Positions 25,536-34,436 of a stretch of DNA of 64,000 bases are shown here, in pieces. Below the pieces are notes generated by a model. That model saw nothing but the letters and a program-made list of their open reading frames with translations, was not told the DNA's origin and did no database searches. Positions within the stretch are counted from its first letter, which is position 1; every line of letters starts with the position of its first letter. This stretch comes from Methylophilus sp. QUAN (GTDB lineage: Bacteria; Pseudomonadota; Gammaproteobacteria; Burkholderiales; Methylophilaceae): positions 806,001 to 870,000 of the forward strand of contig NZ_JADKYT010000001.1 of NCBI RefSeq assembly GCF_015354445.1, given 5' to 3'. A program made the position numbers and the translations under genes.

Positions 25536-26822
25536 ATGACATTATGGGAAAAAATAACAGCCAGCCCGATGCTGGGTGGCAAAGAAGGAGTGATCAGTCT
25601 GGCTGTACTGGCTGCGGTCATCTTCGTCGTGTTGCCATTAGGGGTGGATATTTTCCGCCTTAACCTGATTGGCAAATACCTGACTTACGCATTCGTCGCC
25701 GTGGGCCTGGTGTTGTTGTGGGGGCACGGCGGTATCCTGAGTTTGGGCCAGGGCATTTTCTTTGGCCTCGGTGGTTACGCCATGGCGATGTTCCTCAAAC
25801 TGGAAGCCTCAGACCCATTGAGCACCAAAATTCAGTCTACGCCAGGGATTCCTGACTTTATGGACTGGAACCAGCTGACTGCCTTGCCATGGTTCTGGGA
25901 GCCGTTCAAGAGTTTGCCATTTACCATCTTTGCCGTGTTGACTATCCCGGCCCTGTTTGCTTACATCATCGGTTACGCCATGTTTAAACGCCGCGTGGGC
26001 GGGGTGTACTTCTCCATCATCACGCAAGCGGTTGCCTTGATCCTGAGTATCCTGATTGTCGGTCAACAAGGTTACACCGGCGGTGTGAACGGCATGACAG
26101 ACTTGCGCACCATGCTGGGCTGGGACATCCGTACTGACTCTGCCAAATACATCCTGTACTTTGTGAATGGCCTGTTGTTATTTGGCGCGATTTTCCTGTC
26201 CAAATATGTGATGAGCAGCAAGTTCGGTATGTTGTTGCTGGCCATGCGTGACAAAGAAGAACGCGTCCGCTTCTCCGGTTATGACGTCTCCAATTTCAAG
26301 ATCTTTATCTTCTGTCTGGCGGCCATGATGTCTGCCGTCGGTGGTGCCATGTTTACCTTGCAGGTGGGCTTTATGTCACCTTCTTTCGTCGGGATCGTGC
26401 CTTCGATTGAAATGGTGATCTTCTGTGCCGTGGGTGGTCGTGCGTCCCTGGTGGGCGCAGTATATGGCACCCTGTTGGTCAATTACGGCAAAACAGTGTT
26501 CTCTGAAACCTATCCGGAAATGTGGTTGTTCCTGATGGGCGGGCTGTTTATCTCTGTGGTGATGTTCTTCCCAAGCGGCCTGGCTGGTATCTGGGATAAA
26601 TATGCGACCAAATATGGTTGGTTCAAAGAAAAAGCCAAGCCTGTAAAAAAGCTTGAGGTAAGTACTTCTGAGGGTGAAGCACAAGCAGTACTTACCGAGA
26701 CAAGCCCTGAAACAATCTTGGCCGCTGACGCTACCGGGGTGGCCGCCAAGAAAGCAACACGCAAGAAAGCAGACGCGATGCCTGCAATCGAAAGCAACAA
26801 AATGAGAGGAGCAGAAGCATGA
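25536..26822 (+). CDS. fmdF: Amide/urea ABC transporter permease (FmdF/UrtC) with basic tail
   Basis: The 428-residue polytopic protein belongs to the LivM/UrtC group (GHGGILSLGQGIFFGLGGYAM; GYTGGVNGMTD). After the last membrane helix comes an unusual ~60-residue cytoplasmic tail, first acidic/Ala/Thr-rich and then Lys/Arg-rich (AAKKATRKK). GAGGAG lies 7 nt before ATG 25536; a TTG directly before it is ignored. The stop overlaps the urtD start (ATGA), implying coupled translation. Confidence 0.92.
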   Translation: MTLWEKITASPMLGGKEGVISLAVLAAVIFVVLPLGVDIFRLNLIGKYLTYAFVAVGLVLLWGHGGILSLGQGIFFGLGGYAMAMFLKLEASDPLSTKIQSTPGIPDFMDWNQLTALPWFWEPFKSLPFTIFAVLTIPALFAYIIGYAMFKRRVGGVYFSIITQAVALILSILIVGQQGYTGGVNGMTDLRTMLGWDIRTDSAKYILYFVNGLLLFGAIFLSKYVMSSKFGMLLLAMRDKEERVRFSGYDVSNFKIFIFCLAAMMSAVGGAMFTLQVGFMSPSFVGIVPSIEMVIFCAVGGRASLVGAVYGTLLVNYGKTVFSETYPEMWLFLMGGLFISVVMFFPSGLAGIWDKYATKYGWFKEKAKPVKKLEVSTSEGEAQAVLTETSPETILAADATGVAAKKATRKKADAMPAIESNKMRGAEA

Positions 26823-27562
26823 GTAATACAGACTTCGTCTTGGCTGTAGAAGATTTAACCGTCTCCTTCGATGGCTTTAAAGCGGTGGATAGCCTCACCA
26901 TGTATATCGATAAAAATGAGCTGCGTGTGCTGGTGGGCCCGAATGGTGCTGGCAAGACGACCGTGCTGGACTTGATTTGCGGCAAAACTAAATCGACCTC
27001 TGGTTCGATCAAGTTTAATAATACCGAGCTGACCAAGCTGTCCGAGCACGAGATCGTACGCTCCGGGGTGGGTCGTAAATTCCAGAACCCGTCGATTTAC
27101 GAAAACCTGTCGGTGTACCAAAACCTGGAAGTATCCTATCCAAAAGGCCGTGGTGTGTTTGGTAGCCTCACCTTCAAACGCACTAAAGAGGTTGAGGACC
27201 GTGTGCGTAAAGTGGCGGCAGACATCATGCTGACCGAGTTTCTCGATATGGAATCTGCCTTGCTCAGCCATGGCCAGAAACAATGGCTGGAAATCGGCAT
27301 GCTGCTGATGCAAGAGCCAGAGTTGCTGATGCTGGACGAGCCGGTGGCAGGCATGAGTGCCAAGGAGCGCGACCAGACGGCGGAGTTACTCAACCGTATC
27401 TGCCAGAACCGTTCAGTGATCGTAATTGAACACGACATGGAATTTGTGAAGAAAATTGCGCACAAAGTCACCGTGTTGCACCAGGGCAAGATCCTGGCCG
27501 AAGGGCCGATGGAAAAGGTGCAGGCTGACGAAAAAGTCATTGAAGTTTACCTGGGTCATTAA
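26819..27562 (+). CDS. urtD: Urea ABC transporter ATP-binding protein UrtD
   Basis: The 247-residue ATPase has Walker A GPNGAGKT, a Q-loop region in GVGRKFQNPS, an ABC-signature region reading LSHGQKQWLEI (LSHGQ in place of LSGGQ, usual in UrtD), Walker B LLMLDEPVAGM and the H-loop VIVIEHDMEF. It energises urea/amide import with UrtE. It overlaps the fmdF stop by 4 nt. Confidence 0.95.
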   Translation: MSNTDFVLAVEDLTVSFDGFKAVDSLTMYIDKNELRVLVGPNGAGKTTVLDLICGKTKSTSGSIKFNNTELTKLSEHEIVRSGVGRKFQNPSIYENLSVYQNLEVSYPKGRGVFGSLTFKRTKEVEDRVRKVAADIMLTEFLDMESALLSHGQKQWLEIGMLLMQEPELLMLDEPVAGMSAKERDQTAELLNRICQNRSVIVIEHDMEFVKKIAHKVTVLHQGKILAEGPMEKVQADEKVIEVYLGH

Positions 27563-27591
27563 TTGAATTAGGCCAATATTAGGAGCACAGC

Positions 27592-28281
27592 ATGTTTGAA
27601 ATTGAGAATTTGCAGGTGAGTTATGGCCAAAGTCAGGTGATTCATGGCCTGAACTTCAAAGCCAATAAAAACGAAACCCTAGCGATTATGGGTCGCAACG
27701 GTATGGGTAAAACCACCTTGTTTAAATCGCTGATGGGCATTTTGCCAAGCAAAGCGACCAAGGCGACTGTTGACGGCGTTGACTTGCAGGGTGCTGCCAC
27801 GCATGACCGTGTCATGAAAGGCCTGGCCTACGTGCCGCAAGGGCGCTGGATTTTCCCCAATATGACGGTGCAGGAAAATATCGAAACCGGGCTGGAGAAG
27901 TCTTCCTCTGGCGAAATTCCGGAGGATATTTTTGCCTTGTTCCCGGTCTTGCATGAAATGCGCAAACGCAAGGGTGGTAACTTGTCCGGCGGGCAACAAC
28001 AGCAACTGGCCATCGCCCGCGCACTGGTGACTAACCCTAAGGTGTTGTTACTGGATGAGCCTACCGAGGGTATTCAACCGTCTATTATCAAAGACATCGC
28101 CAAAGTGTTGAATGAAATCCGCAAGATGCGTGAAATCACCATCATTGTCTCTGAGCAGGTATTGAGCTTCACCATGGAAGTGGCTGACCGCATTATCGTC
28201 ATTGATAAAGGCCGTTTTATTCACGAGGATACACGTGACAATGTCGATGCCGCAAAAGTGAAAAGCTATCTATCTGTGTAA
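27592..28281 (+). CDS. urtE: Urea ABC transporter ATP-binding protein UrtE
   Basis: The 229-residue LivF-type ATPase has Walker A GRNGMGKTT, signature LSGGQQQQLAIARAL, Walker B LLLDEPTEGIQPSI and the IIVSEQVLSF H-loop region, where Gln replaces His as usual for LivF/UrtE proteins. It ends the transporter operon. An inverted repeat at 28293-28365 separates it from the urease genes. Confidence 0.95.
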   Translation: MFEIENLQVSYGQSQVIHGLNFKANKNETLAIMGRNGMGKTTLFKSLMGILPSKATKATVDGVDLQGAATHDRVMKGLAYVPQGRWIFPNMTVQENIETGLEKSSSGEIPEDIFALFPVLHEMRKRKGGNLSGGQQQQLAIARALVTNPKVLLLDEPTEGIQPSIIKDIAKVLNEIRKMREITIIVSEQVLSFTMEVADRIIVIDKGRFIHEDTRDNVDAAKVKSYLSV

Positions 28282-28292
28282 GTGCTTTTTTA

Positions 28293-28365
28293 GCCACAGA
28301 GGGCACGGAGTCCACAGAGAAAAACGAATTTGCAGTTCCTCTGTGCTCTCTGTGTCCTCTGTGGC
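28293..28365. repeat. Large inverted repeat of CACAGAG-type units
   Basis: GCCACAGAG...CACAGAG runs into its near reverse complement CTCTGTG...CTCTGTGGC across a 73-bp stretch between urtE and ureD. Each arm holds tandem variants of a CACAGAG-like unit. This could fold into a long imperfect hairpin. Similar CACAGAG-rich dispersed repeats are familiar from intergenic DNA of many Proteobacteria, by recollection only. No gene is present. Confidence 0.7.
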
Positions 28366-28413
28366 ATATAGAAAAAATGAATTATCAGGATTTGTCTGTG
28401 GCATGATGCCGTT

Positions 28414-29280
28414 ATGGATGATTTGAAGCATACGGCAACATCGCTAGCGCCAACGAAAGCAACAAAGAACTGGCAAGCCAGGCTGGAACTCGGCTTTGCT
28501 AAACGTGAAGCACGTTCTTACCTGGCACATCGCCTGCACAACGGGCCGCTTATCGTGCAAAAATCCCTGCATCCCGAAGGTGACGCCATTTGCCATGCTG
28601 TGATTGTGCACCCGCCTGGTGGCGTGGCGGGCGGTGACGCCTTGCATTTACAGGTCAATGTGGGGGAAGGGGCGCAAGCCTTATTGACGACACCTGGTGC
28701 CGGTAAATGGTATAAAGCCAATGGGACGTTGGCTACACAGGATTTAAAATTTACCCTGGCCGCTGGCAGTGGGCTGGAGTGGTTGCCGCAGGAGAATATC
28801 TTGTTTGACGCGGCTGAAGTGCGCTTTGGTGCCGAGATAGACCTGGCTGCTGATGCCAGATTTGCTGCCTGGGATATTGCCTGCCTGGGCCGTCAGGCGC
28901 AGCAAGAGGCCTGGCAAACCGGCGTTTACCAGTTAAAGCAACAGATACGTCGCGATGGCAGGCTGATCTGGAACGAGCGTGCGCATATGCGTGCCGCTGA
29001 TCTGCTGACGAGTAGCCGTGTCGGTTTAGGTGGCGCGGTGGTCTTTGGTACTTTTTTAGTTTGCGCGGGAGCGGTGCCTGCGGATGTGGTGCAGGCTTGC
29101 CGGGCGCTCGCGCCAGCCGGTGCCAAAACCGGCATCACAGCCTTGCCGGAGGTGCTGGCGATCCGCTACGTCGGGCAGGCCTCACAGCAGGCCAGGCAAT
29201 ACTTCGAACAATGCTGGCAACTGTTGCGCCCCTGGTATTATGGCCGCGCAGCGATCAGGCCGCGCATTTGGAACACTTAA
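28414..29280 (+). CDS. ureD: Urease accessory protein UreD
   Basis: UreD, with UreF and UreG, forms the scaffold that delivers nickel to apo-urease. The 288-residue product shows family segments: RSYLAHRLHNGPLIVQKSLHPEG, CHAVIVHPPGGVAGGDAL, LLTTPGAGKWYKA and EWLPQENILFD. It heads the ureDABCEFG operon. No strong Shine-Dalgarno precedes ATG 28414, so translation may be modest. Confidence 0.95.
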   Translation: MDDLKHTATSLAPTKATKNWQARLELGFAKREARSYLAHRLHNGPLIVQKSLHPEGDAICHAVIVHPPGGVAGGDALHLQVNVGEGAQALLTTPGAGKWYKANGTLATQDLKFTLAAGSGLEWLPQENILFDAAEVRFGAEIDLAADARFAAWDIACLGRQAQQEAWQTGVYQLKQQIRRDGRLIWNERAHMRAADLLTSSRVGLGGAVVFGTFLVCAGAVPADVVQACRALAPAGAKTGITALPEVLAIRYVGQASQQARQYFEQCWQLLRPWYYGRAAIRPRIWNT

Positions 29281-29307
29281 AACAATCATAATTAAAGAGA
29301 CTCAGCG

Positions 29308-29610
29308 ATGGAACTCACGCCCAGAGAAAAAGACAAGCTACTGATATTTACTGCCGCCCTTCTGGCCGAACGGCGCAAGGCGCGTGGCTTGAAACTCAAT
29401 TATCCTGAATCCATTGCCTATATTTCGGCCGCCATTATGGAAGGTGCGCGGGATGGTAAAACGGTGGCTGAACTCATGAGCTACGGCACCACCTTGCTTA
29501 CGCGGGATGAGGTGATGGAAGGCGTGCCGGAAATGATTCCGGATATACAGATTGAGGCGACTTTTCCGGATGGGACTAAGCTAGTCACCGTCCACCACCC
29601 GATCCCATAG
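29308..29610 (+). CDS. ureA: Urease gamma subunit
   Basis: The 100-residue product matches full-length Ure[15 protein letters not shown] start, [21 protein letters not shown] and [24 protein letters not shown]. It assembles with UreB and UreC into the cytoplasmic nickel enzyme that hydrolyses urea to ammonia and carbamate. A ~126-bp palindromic element separates it from ureB, whereas the other ure genes are tightly packed. Confidence 0.98.
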   Translation: MELTPREKDKLLIFTAALLAERRKARGLKLNYPESIAYISAAIMEGARDGKTVAELMSYGTTLLTRDEVMEGVPEMIPDIQIEATFPDGTKLVTVHHPIP

Positions 29611-29736
29611 TGATTGAATGATGAAAATGGCGAATTGCGGCGTTGCGCGGTACTCGAAATCCTCATGTACTAGCTGTACATTCCGGTTTCTGCGTTCCGT
29701 GCGTCTTGCACTTCATCCATTTTGATCATTCACTGA
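29611..29736. repeat. Palindromic MITE-like element between ureA and ureB
   Basis: The ends are GAATGATGAAAATGG (29616-29630) and CCATTTTGATCATTC (29717-29731), inverted repeats matching at 14 of 15 positions; the similarity extends loosely to the outer bases. The arms remain partly complementary inward and meet at a central TGTACTAGCTGTACA palindrome near 29668-29682. The whole could fold as one long hairpin. There is no coding capacity. It looks like a non-autonomous short repeat inserted into the urease operon. Confidence 0.7.
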
Positions 29737-29782
29737 ATATATGGCGCAGTAAAAACAAAATAAAGTCATAGGAGCAAAATTA

Positions 29783-30091
29783 ATGATTCCTGGCGAAATG
29801 CAAATAGCTGAAGGCACCATAGAGTTAAATGTCGGCCGCGAAACGGTAACGCTCGATGTGGCAAATACCGGCGATCGCCCGATCCAAGTCGGTTCGCATT
29901 ACCATTTTTATGAAACCAATGATGCCTTGGCGTTTGACCGTGCGCTGGCTTATGGCTGTCGCCTGAATATTGCAGCGGGCACGGCGGTGAGGTTCGAACC
30001 TGGCCAGACGCGCACCGTGCAACTGGTGAAATTGGCAGGGGATAGAAAAGTGTATGGTTTTGCTGCACGGGTGATGGGGAGCCTGAAATGA
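29783..30091 (+). CDS. ureB: Urease beta subunit
   Basis: The 102-residue product matches stand-alone Ure[55 protein letters not shown] and [13 protein letters not shown] precedes ATG. The stop overlaps the ureC start by 4 nt. Confidence 0.98.
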   Translation: MIPGEMQIAEGTIELNVGRETVTLDVANTGDRPIQVGSHYHFYETNDALAFDRALAYGCRLNIAAGTAVRFEPGQTRTVQLVKLAGDRKVYGFAARVMGSLK

Positions 30092-31791
30092 CCATTAAGA
30101 TGGATAAACGTGCTTATGCCGAAATGTTCGGCCCGACCGTGGGCGACAAGGTGCGCCTGGCGGATACCGATCTGTGGGTAGAAGTGGAGAAAGACTTCAC
30201 CATTTATGGTGAAGAGGTCAAGTTTGGTGGCGGCAAGGTCATTCGTGATGGTATGGGCCAAGGCCAGGGCCTGGCGGCGGAAGTAGCGGATACGGTGATT
30301 ACTAATGCTTTGATTATCGACCACTGGGGCATCGTCAAAGCTGATATCGGCATCAAAGGTGGTTATATTTCTGCCATTGGCAAAGCCGGTAATCCGGATA
30401 TCCAGCCCGGCGTGACGATTGCGATTGGCGCGGGCACCGAAGTGATTGCCGGTGAAGGCATGATTATCACTGCCGGTGGCATTGATACGCATATCCACTT
30501 TATTTGTCCGCAGCAGATTGAAGAGGCGTTGATGTCTGGTGTCACCACCATGATAGGTGGCGGTACTGGGCCAGCCACCGGCACATTTGCGACCACCTGT
30601 ACACCCGGGCCGTGGCATATCCACCGCATGTTGCAATCTGCGGATGCCTTCCCCATGAACCTGGGCTTTTTGGGCAAAGGTAACGCCAGCTTGCCTGAGC
30701 CCTTACGTGAGCAGGTGCGCGCAGGCGTCATCGGCCTCAAGCTGCACGAAGACTGGGGTACCACGCCAGCGGCGATTGATAATTGCCTGACGGTGGCTGA
30801 CGAGATGGATATTCAAGTCGCCATTCACTCAGATACCCTGAACGAATCAGGCTTTGTCGAAACCACAATAGGCGCCTTTAAAGGCCGCACCATTCATACT
30901 TTCCATACCGAGGGGGCGGGTGGCGGTCATGCGCCGGATATTATCAAGGCGGCCAGCCACCCCAATGTGTTGCCGTCTTCGACCAATCCGACGCGGCCAT
31001 TTACCGTGAATACGATTGATGAGCATTTGGATATGCTCATGGTTTGCCATCACCTGGACCCGGCGATTGCCGAGGATATTGCGTTTGCCGAGAGCCGTAT
31101 CCGCCGCGAAACCATTGCCGCTGAAGATATTTTTCATGACCTTGGTGCGTTCTCCATGATGTCGTCAGACTCACAGGCCATGGGCCGCGTCGGCGAGGTC
31201 ATCATCCGTACCTGGCAGACGGCCCATAAAATGAAAATCCAGCGTGGTCCGCTGGTAGAAGATAGTCCTGGCAACGACAACTTCCGTATCAAACGCTATA
31301 TCGCCAAATACACCATTAACCCGGCACTGACGCATGGCATTTCGCATGTGGTGGGCTCGGTCGAGGTCGGCAAACTGGCTGACCTAGTGGTGTGGAAACC
31401 CGCCTTCTTTGGCGTGAAACCGTTTACCATTATCAAAGGTGGCATGATTGCCGCAGCGGCCATGGGCGATCCGAATGCCTCTATCCCAACCCCGCAGCCG
31501 GTACATTACCGCCCGATGTTTGGCGCGTATGGCGGTGGTTTGAAAACAGCGGTGACCTTTATTTCGCAAGCCGGGCTGGATAATCCTGAAGTGCATGCAC
31601 TAGGCCTGCAAAAGCCACTTATTGCGGTCAAGGGCACACGTGATGTGAAGAAGTCGGACATGGTACATAACACCTGGATGCCCAAGATCGATGTTGACCC
31701 GGAAACCTATGAAGTGTTGGCGGATGGCATGCCTTTAGTTTGCGAACCAGCTGAAGTGCTGCCGATGGCGCAACGTTATTTCCTGTTTTAA
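30088..31791 (+). CDS. ureC: Urease alpha (catalytic) subunit
   Basis: The 567-residue catalytic subunit shows the metal-binding [11 protein letters not shown], the Lys that becomes carbamylated in [12 protein letters not shown], further His ligands in [13 protein letters not shown] and [12 protein letters not shown], and the mobile-flap MVCHHLD with the reactive Cys-His. Length is normal. It starts within ureB (ATGA overlap) and is followed 2 nt later by ureE. Confidence 0.99.
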   Translation: MTIKMDKRAYAEMFGPTVGDKVRLADTDLWVEVEKDFTIYGEEVKFGGGKVIRDGMGQGQGLAAEVADTVITNALIIDHWGIVKADIGIKGGYISAIGKAGNPDIQPGVTIAIGAGTEVIAGEGMIITAGGIDTHIHFICPQQIEEALMSGVTTMIGGGTGPATGTFATTCTPGPWHIHRMLQSADAFPMNLGFLGKGNASLPEPLREQVRAGVIGLKLHEDWGTTPAAIDNCLTVADEMDIQVAIHSDTLNESGFVETTIGAFKGRTIHTFHTEGAGGGHAPDIIKAASHPNVLPSSTNPTRPFTVNTIDEHLDMLMVCHHLDPAIAEDIAFAESRIRRETIAAEDIFHDLGAFSMMSSDSQAMGRVGEVIIRTWQTAHKMKIQRGPLVEDSPGNDNFRIKRYIAKYTINPALTHGISHVVGSVEVGKLADLVVWKPAFFGVKPFTIIKGGMIAAAAMGDPNASIPTPQPVHYRPMFGAYGGGLKTAVTFISQAGLDNPEVHALGLQKPLIAVKGTRDVKKSDMVHNTWMPKIDVDPETYEVLADGMPLVCEPAEVLPMAQRYFLF

Positions 31792-31793
31792 TC

Positions 31794-32285
31794 ATGATTC
31801 ATTTAACCGAACGTATTACTGTCAGCGGCCGTATCGACGATCAATTAGAGTTACCTTTTGATCAACGCCAGAAAAGTCGTCTGCGTGTGGCGCTGGTGTC
31901 TGGTCGTGAAGCTGCCCTGTTTCTAAGCCGTGGCATTATTTTACGCGGTGGCGATTTGATTCAATCAGAGGACGGCAGTCTGGTGGTGCAGATTGTGGCC
32001 GCGCAAGAGCCTGTCTATAACGTGATTGCGCCTACCCCAAGAGATTTAATGCGAGCCGCCTATCATTTAGGCAATCGCCATGTGCCCTTGCAGATTGGCG
32101 ATGGTTGGCTGCGCCTGGAGCAGGATTATGTGCTCAGGGATATGCTGCTGGGTTTAGGTATGCAGGTGAGTGAAGTGCATGCACCATTTGAGCCGGAAGC
32201 CGGCGCCTATGGTGGCGGTCACCGGCATGGTGAGGATGCCTTACATTCGTTGCGCCCACGGCAGGATGGTCATGCGCATGGCTAG
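31794..32285 (+). CDS. ureE: Urease nickel metallochaperone UreE
   Basis: The 163-residue UreE has the N-terminal peptide-binding domain, the conserved GNRHVPLQI segment with its metal-binding His, and a His-containing C-terminal tail ([12 protein letters not shown]...DGHAHG) that can hold Ni2+. It supplies nickel to UreG. Its last codons overlap the ureF start. Confidence 0.96.
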   Translation: MIHLTERITVSGRIDDQLELPFDQRQKSRLRVALVSGREAALFLSRGIILRGGDLIQSEDGSLVVQIVAAQEPVYNVIAPTPRDLMRAAYHLGNRHVPLQIGDGWLRLEQDYVLRDMLLGLGMQVSEVHAPFEPEAGAYGGGHRHGEDALHSLRPRQDGHAHG

Positions 32286-32961
32286 TGCACTGGCACTGAG
32301 TCGGTTGCTACAACTGGCGAGTCCGCTGCTGCCGGTGGGGGCTTATGGCTATTCGCAAGGGTTGGAGTGGGCCATTGAGTCCGGCGAGGTGAAAGATGTT
32401 GCTTCGGCCCAACGCTGGATAGGCGACAGTTTACAGGTCTATCATGCGCGCTTTGAGTTGCCGGTGTTATACCGTTTGTATCAAGCCTGGCAGGCAGGTG
32501 ACATGCAGCAAGTGCAAGCCTGGGACAGTTTTTACCAGGCCGGGCGTGATACCGCCGAAGGTTGGGCGGAAACGCGGCAAATGGGATATTCATTGCGGCG
32601 GCTGTTGAATGATTTAAAGCCGATGTCTGCCGAACTGGTTGCGCAGGTGAATACGCTGGCGTCACCTGCTTTTCCAACATTGTACTCTGCCATTGCCCAG
32701 CACTGGCAGATTGCGCCCGAGCAGATGTTGCACGGTTACGCCTGGGGCTGGCTGGAAAACCAGGCCAGCGCTGCCATGAAAGCCGTGCCATTAGGACAGG
32801 TCGCTGGCCAGACCATTCTGCTCGCCTTGGGTGAGCAATTGCCACAAGTGATACAAGCTGCCATGCAGCTGCCGGATGATGAAATGAGTAACTTTAATCC
32901 TTTGCTCAGCATCGCCGGATGCCAACACGAAACACAATATAGTAGGTTATTCAGATCATGA
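32278..32961 (+). CDS. ureF: Urease accessory protein UreF
   Basis: UreF binds UreD and gates nickel delivery from UreG. From ATG 32278 the product is 227 residues and begins at the conserved [27 protein letters not shown]. The frame is open further upstream inside ureE, but those codons are an overlap artefact. The C-terminus has the conserved [20 protein letters not shown]. It overlaps ureE by 8 nt and ureG by 4 nt. Confidence 0.95.
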   Translation: MASALALSRLLQLASPLLPVGAYGYSQGLEWAIESGEVKDVASAQRWIGDSLQVYHARFELPVLYRLYQAWQAGDMQQVQAWDSFYQAGRDTAEGWAETRQMGYSLRRLLNDLKPMSAELVAQVNTLASPAFPTLYSAIAQHWQIAPEQMLHGYAWGWLENQASAAMKAVPLGQVAGQTILLALGEQLPQVIQAAMQLPDDEMSNFNPLLSIAGCQHETQYSRLFRS

Positions 32962-33611
32962 AAATACATACCCAGTTTGACACGCCCACACCCGCCGTCA
33001 CCGATTACAAAGAGCCTTTGCGCGTTGGTATCGGCGGCCCGGTGGGTTCCGGTAAAACCGCCTTAACCCTGGCGCTGTGCCAGCGCTTGCGCGAGGTGTA
33101 TAACATTGCTGTTGTCACCAATGATATTTATACCAAGGAAGACGCTGAGTTTTTGACGCGTAACGAAGCCCTGGTGCCTGAGCGCATTATTGGCGTCGAA
33201 ACCGGTGGTTGCCCGCATACGGCAATCCGCGAAGATGCTTCCATGAACCTGGAGGCCGTAGACCAGTTAAGCAAGCGTTTCCAGACGCTGGATATCGTGT
33301 TTGTCGAAAGTGGTGGCGATAATCTGGCTGCGACCTTTAGCCCCGAGTTGTCTGATTTAACCATTTACGTGATTGATGTGGCAGCCGGTGAAAAAATCCC
33401 GCGCAAAGGCGGCCCTGGCATTACCAAGTCTGACCTACTGGTGATTAACAAGATTGACCTGGCGCCCATGGTGGGCGCTTCGCTCGAAGTCATGGATCAG
33501 GATGCCAAACGGATGCGTGGCGAGAAGCCATTTGTGTTCAGCAACCTCAAAAGCGGGCAGGGCTTGGAAGAGATTGTGAGATTTATAGAAAAACAAGGGC
33601 TGATGTTATAG
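32958..33611 (+). CDS. ureG: Urease GTPase/nickel insertase UreG
   Basis: The 217-residue SIMIBI-class GTPase has the P-loop [22 protein letters not shown], the nickel-binding Cys-Pro-His in [32 protein letters not shown] and the guanine-specificity NKID. GTP hydrolysis drives nickel insertion into UreABC. It is the last canonical ure gene. Confidence 0.98.
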   Translation: MKIHTQFDTPTPAVTDYKEPLRVGIGGPVGSGKTALTLALCQRLREVYNIAVVTNDIYTKEDAEFLTRNEALVPERIIGVETGGCPHTAIREDASMNLEAVDQLSKRFQTLDIVFVESGGDNLAATFSPELSDLTIYVIDVAAGEKIPRKGGPGITKSDLLVINKIDLAPMVGASLEVMDQDAKRMRGEKPFVFSNLKSGQGLEEIVRFIEKQGLML

Positions 33612-33673
33612 CGAGACGGCTGCCTCTATGAGGCTATGCGTATGGATCACTTAATTCTGTTGGAGAAGGTTGA

Positions 33674-34237
33674 ATGAAAAAAAGTATTGTTTGGGGTATC
33701 GCAGCTAGCCTGGTGTCTGGTGCCGCTTGGGCGCATCCAGGGCATGGTCTGACGGCAGGTTTTGCAGCTGGTTTTCTGCACCCGCTGACCGGTTGGGATC
33801 ATTTGCTGGTGATGTTGTCATTGGGCATCTGGGCGGCCCGGCGTCCACAGGGGCAGGGCTGGCAGTTGCCCGTATTGTTTGTGGCGGTGATGACCGCCGC
33901 TGCATTGATGGCCATGTCATGGATGTCTGTATCCTTGGCCGAGCTACTCGTGGCGGCCAGCCTGATGGTGATGGGAGGGTTGCTGATGACTGAGGTGAGT
34001 CTGTCACGCGGTGTACAGTTGGCCGGGGTGACGGTGATTGCGTCGGCGCATGGCTATCTGCACGGCCTGGAGCTGGGGAGTCAATGGACTGCACTGCTCG
34101 GCATGGTGCTGGCGACCGCTGCATTACATGGCCTGGGCTGGTGGCTGGGCAAGCAGCGGCAAGCATGGTCGATGCCAGCGTCTAAGGTGCTGGGTGGGGT
34201 GATGCTGGTACTCGGCGCAAGCTTACTCTGGGCTTAG
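33674..34237 (+). CDS. HupE/UreJ-family membrane protein (putative nickel transporter)
   Basis: The 187-residue protein has a signal peptide ending AAWA, then mature HPGHGLTAGFAAGFLHPLTGWDHLLVM, the HupE/UreJ signature with His and Asp in the first membrane region. About six hydrophobic segments follow. This family is thought to carry nickel for urease or hydrogenase. Placement after ureG, with a terminator right after it, supports a role in supplying nickel to urease. Confidence 0.88.
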   Translation: MKKSIVWGIAASLVSGAAWAHPGHGLTAGFAAGFLHPLTGWDHLLVMLSLGIWAARRPQGQGWQLPVLFVAVMTAAALMAMSWMSVSLAELLVAASLMVMGGLLMTEVSLSRGVQLAGVTVIASAHGYLHGLELGSQWTALLGMVLATAALHGLGWWLGKQRQAWSMPASKVLGGVMLVLGASLLWA

Positions 34238-34281
34238 CCGCGGATAGGCGTGCGTTAACGCCTGCACGAGGCGACAAAAGT

Positions 34282-34312
34282 AAAATGCGGATAAGTTTGT
34301 TATCCGCATTTT
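34282..34312 (+). terminator. Terminator of the urease operon
   Basis: The perfect 13-bp stem AAAATGCGGATAA / TTATCCGCATTTT with a 5-nt loop ends in a TTTTTT run, 45 nt after the HupE-like gene. This is a textbook intrinsic terminator. Confidence 0.92.
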
Positions 34313-34338
34313 TTATTTGTGGCATGCTTTAGCTATGC

Positions 34339-34357
34339 TACGTCAATTAACGTAGTG
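34339..34357 (-). promoter_or_regulatory. Putative operator upstream of permease-kinase gene (shared 19-bp motif)
   Basis: On the minus strand CACTACGTTAATTGACGTA matches the fmdC-upstream site (20134-20152) at 17 of 19 positions. The core TACGTcaattaACGTA is a near-perfect palindrome. It lies about 90 nt before the TTG start of the sensor, a distance similar to that in front of fmdC (87 nt). A TAGCAT hexamer at 34378-34383 could act as a weak -10, placing the site near -43. Confidence 0.6.
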
Positions 34358-34436
34358 ATTGATTTCATCTCACGCTCTAGCATACGCTGGGGCGCTTATT
34401 TTCCTCTTACGGTCCCGTCTTTTTAAGGATTGTTGA

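Noticed and set aside
32170-32277. N-terminal extension of ureF back to 32170
   Set aside because: It overlaps the ureE coding region out of frame and adds a segment with no UreF similarity; the conserved protein begins just after 32278.
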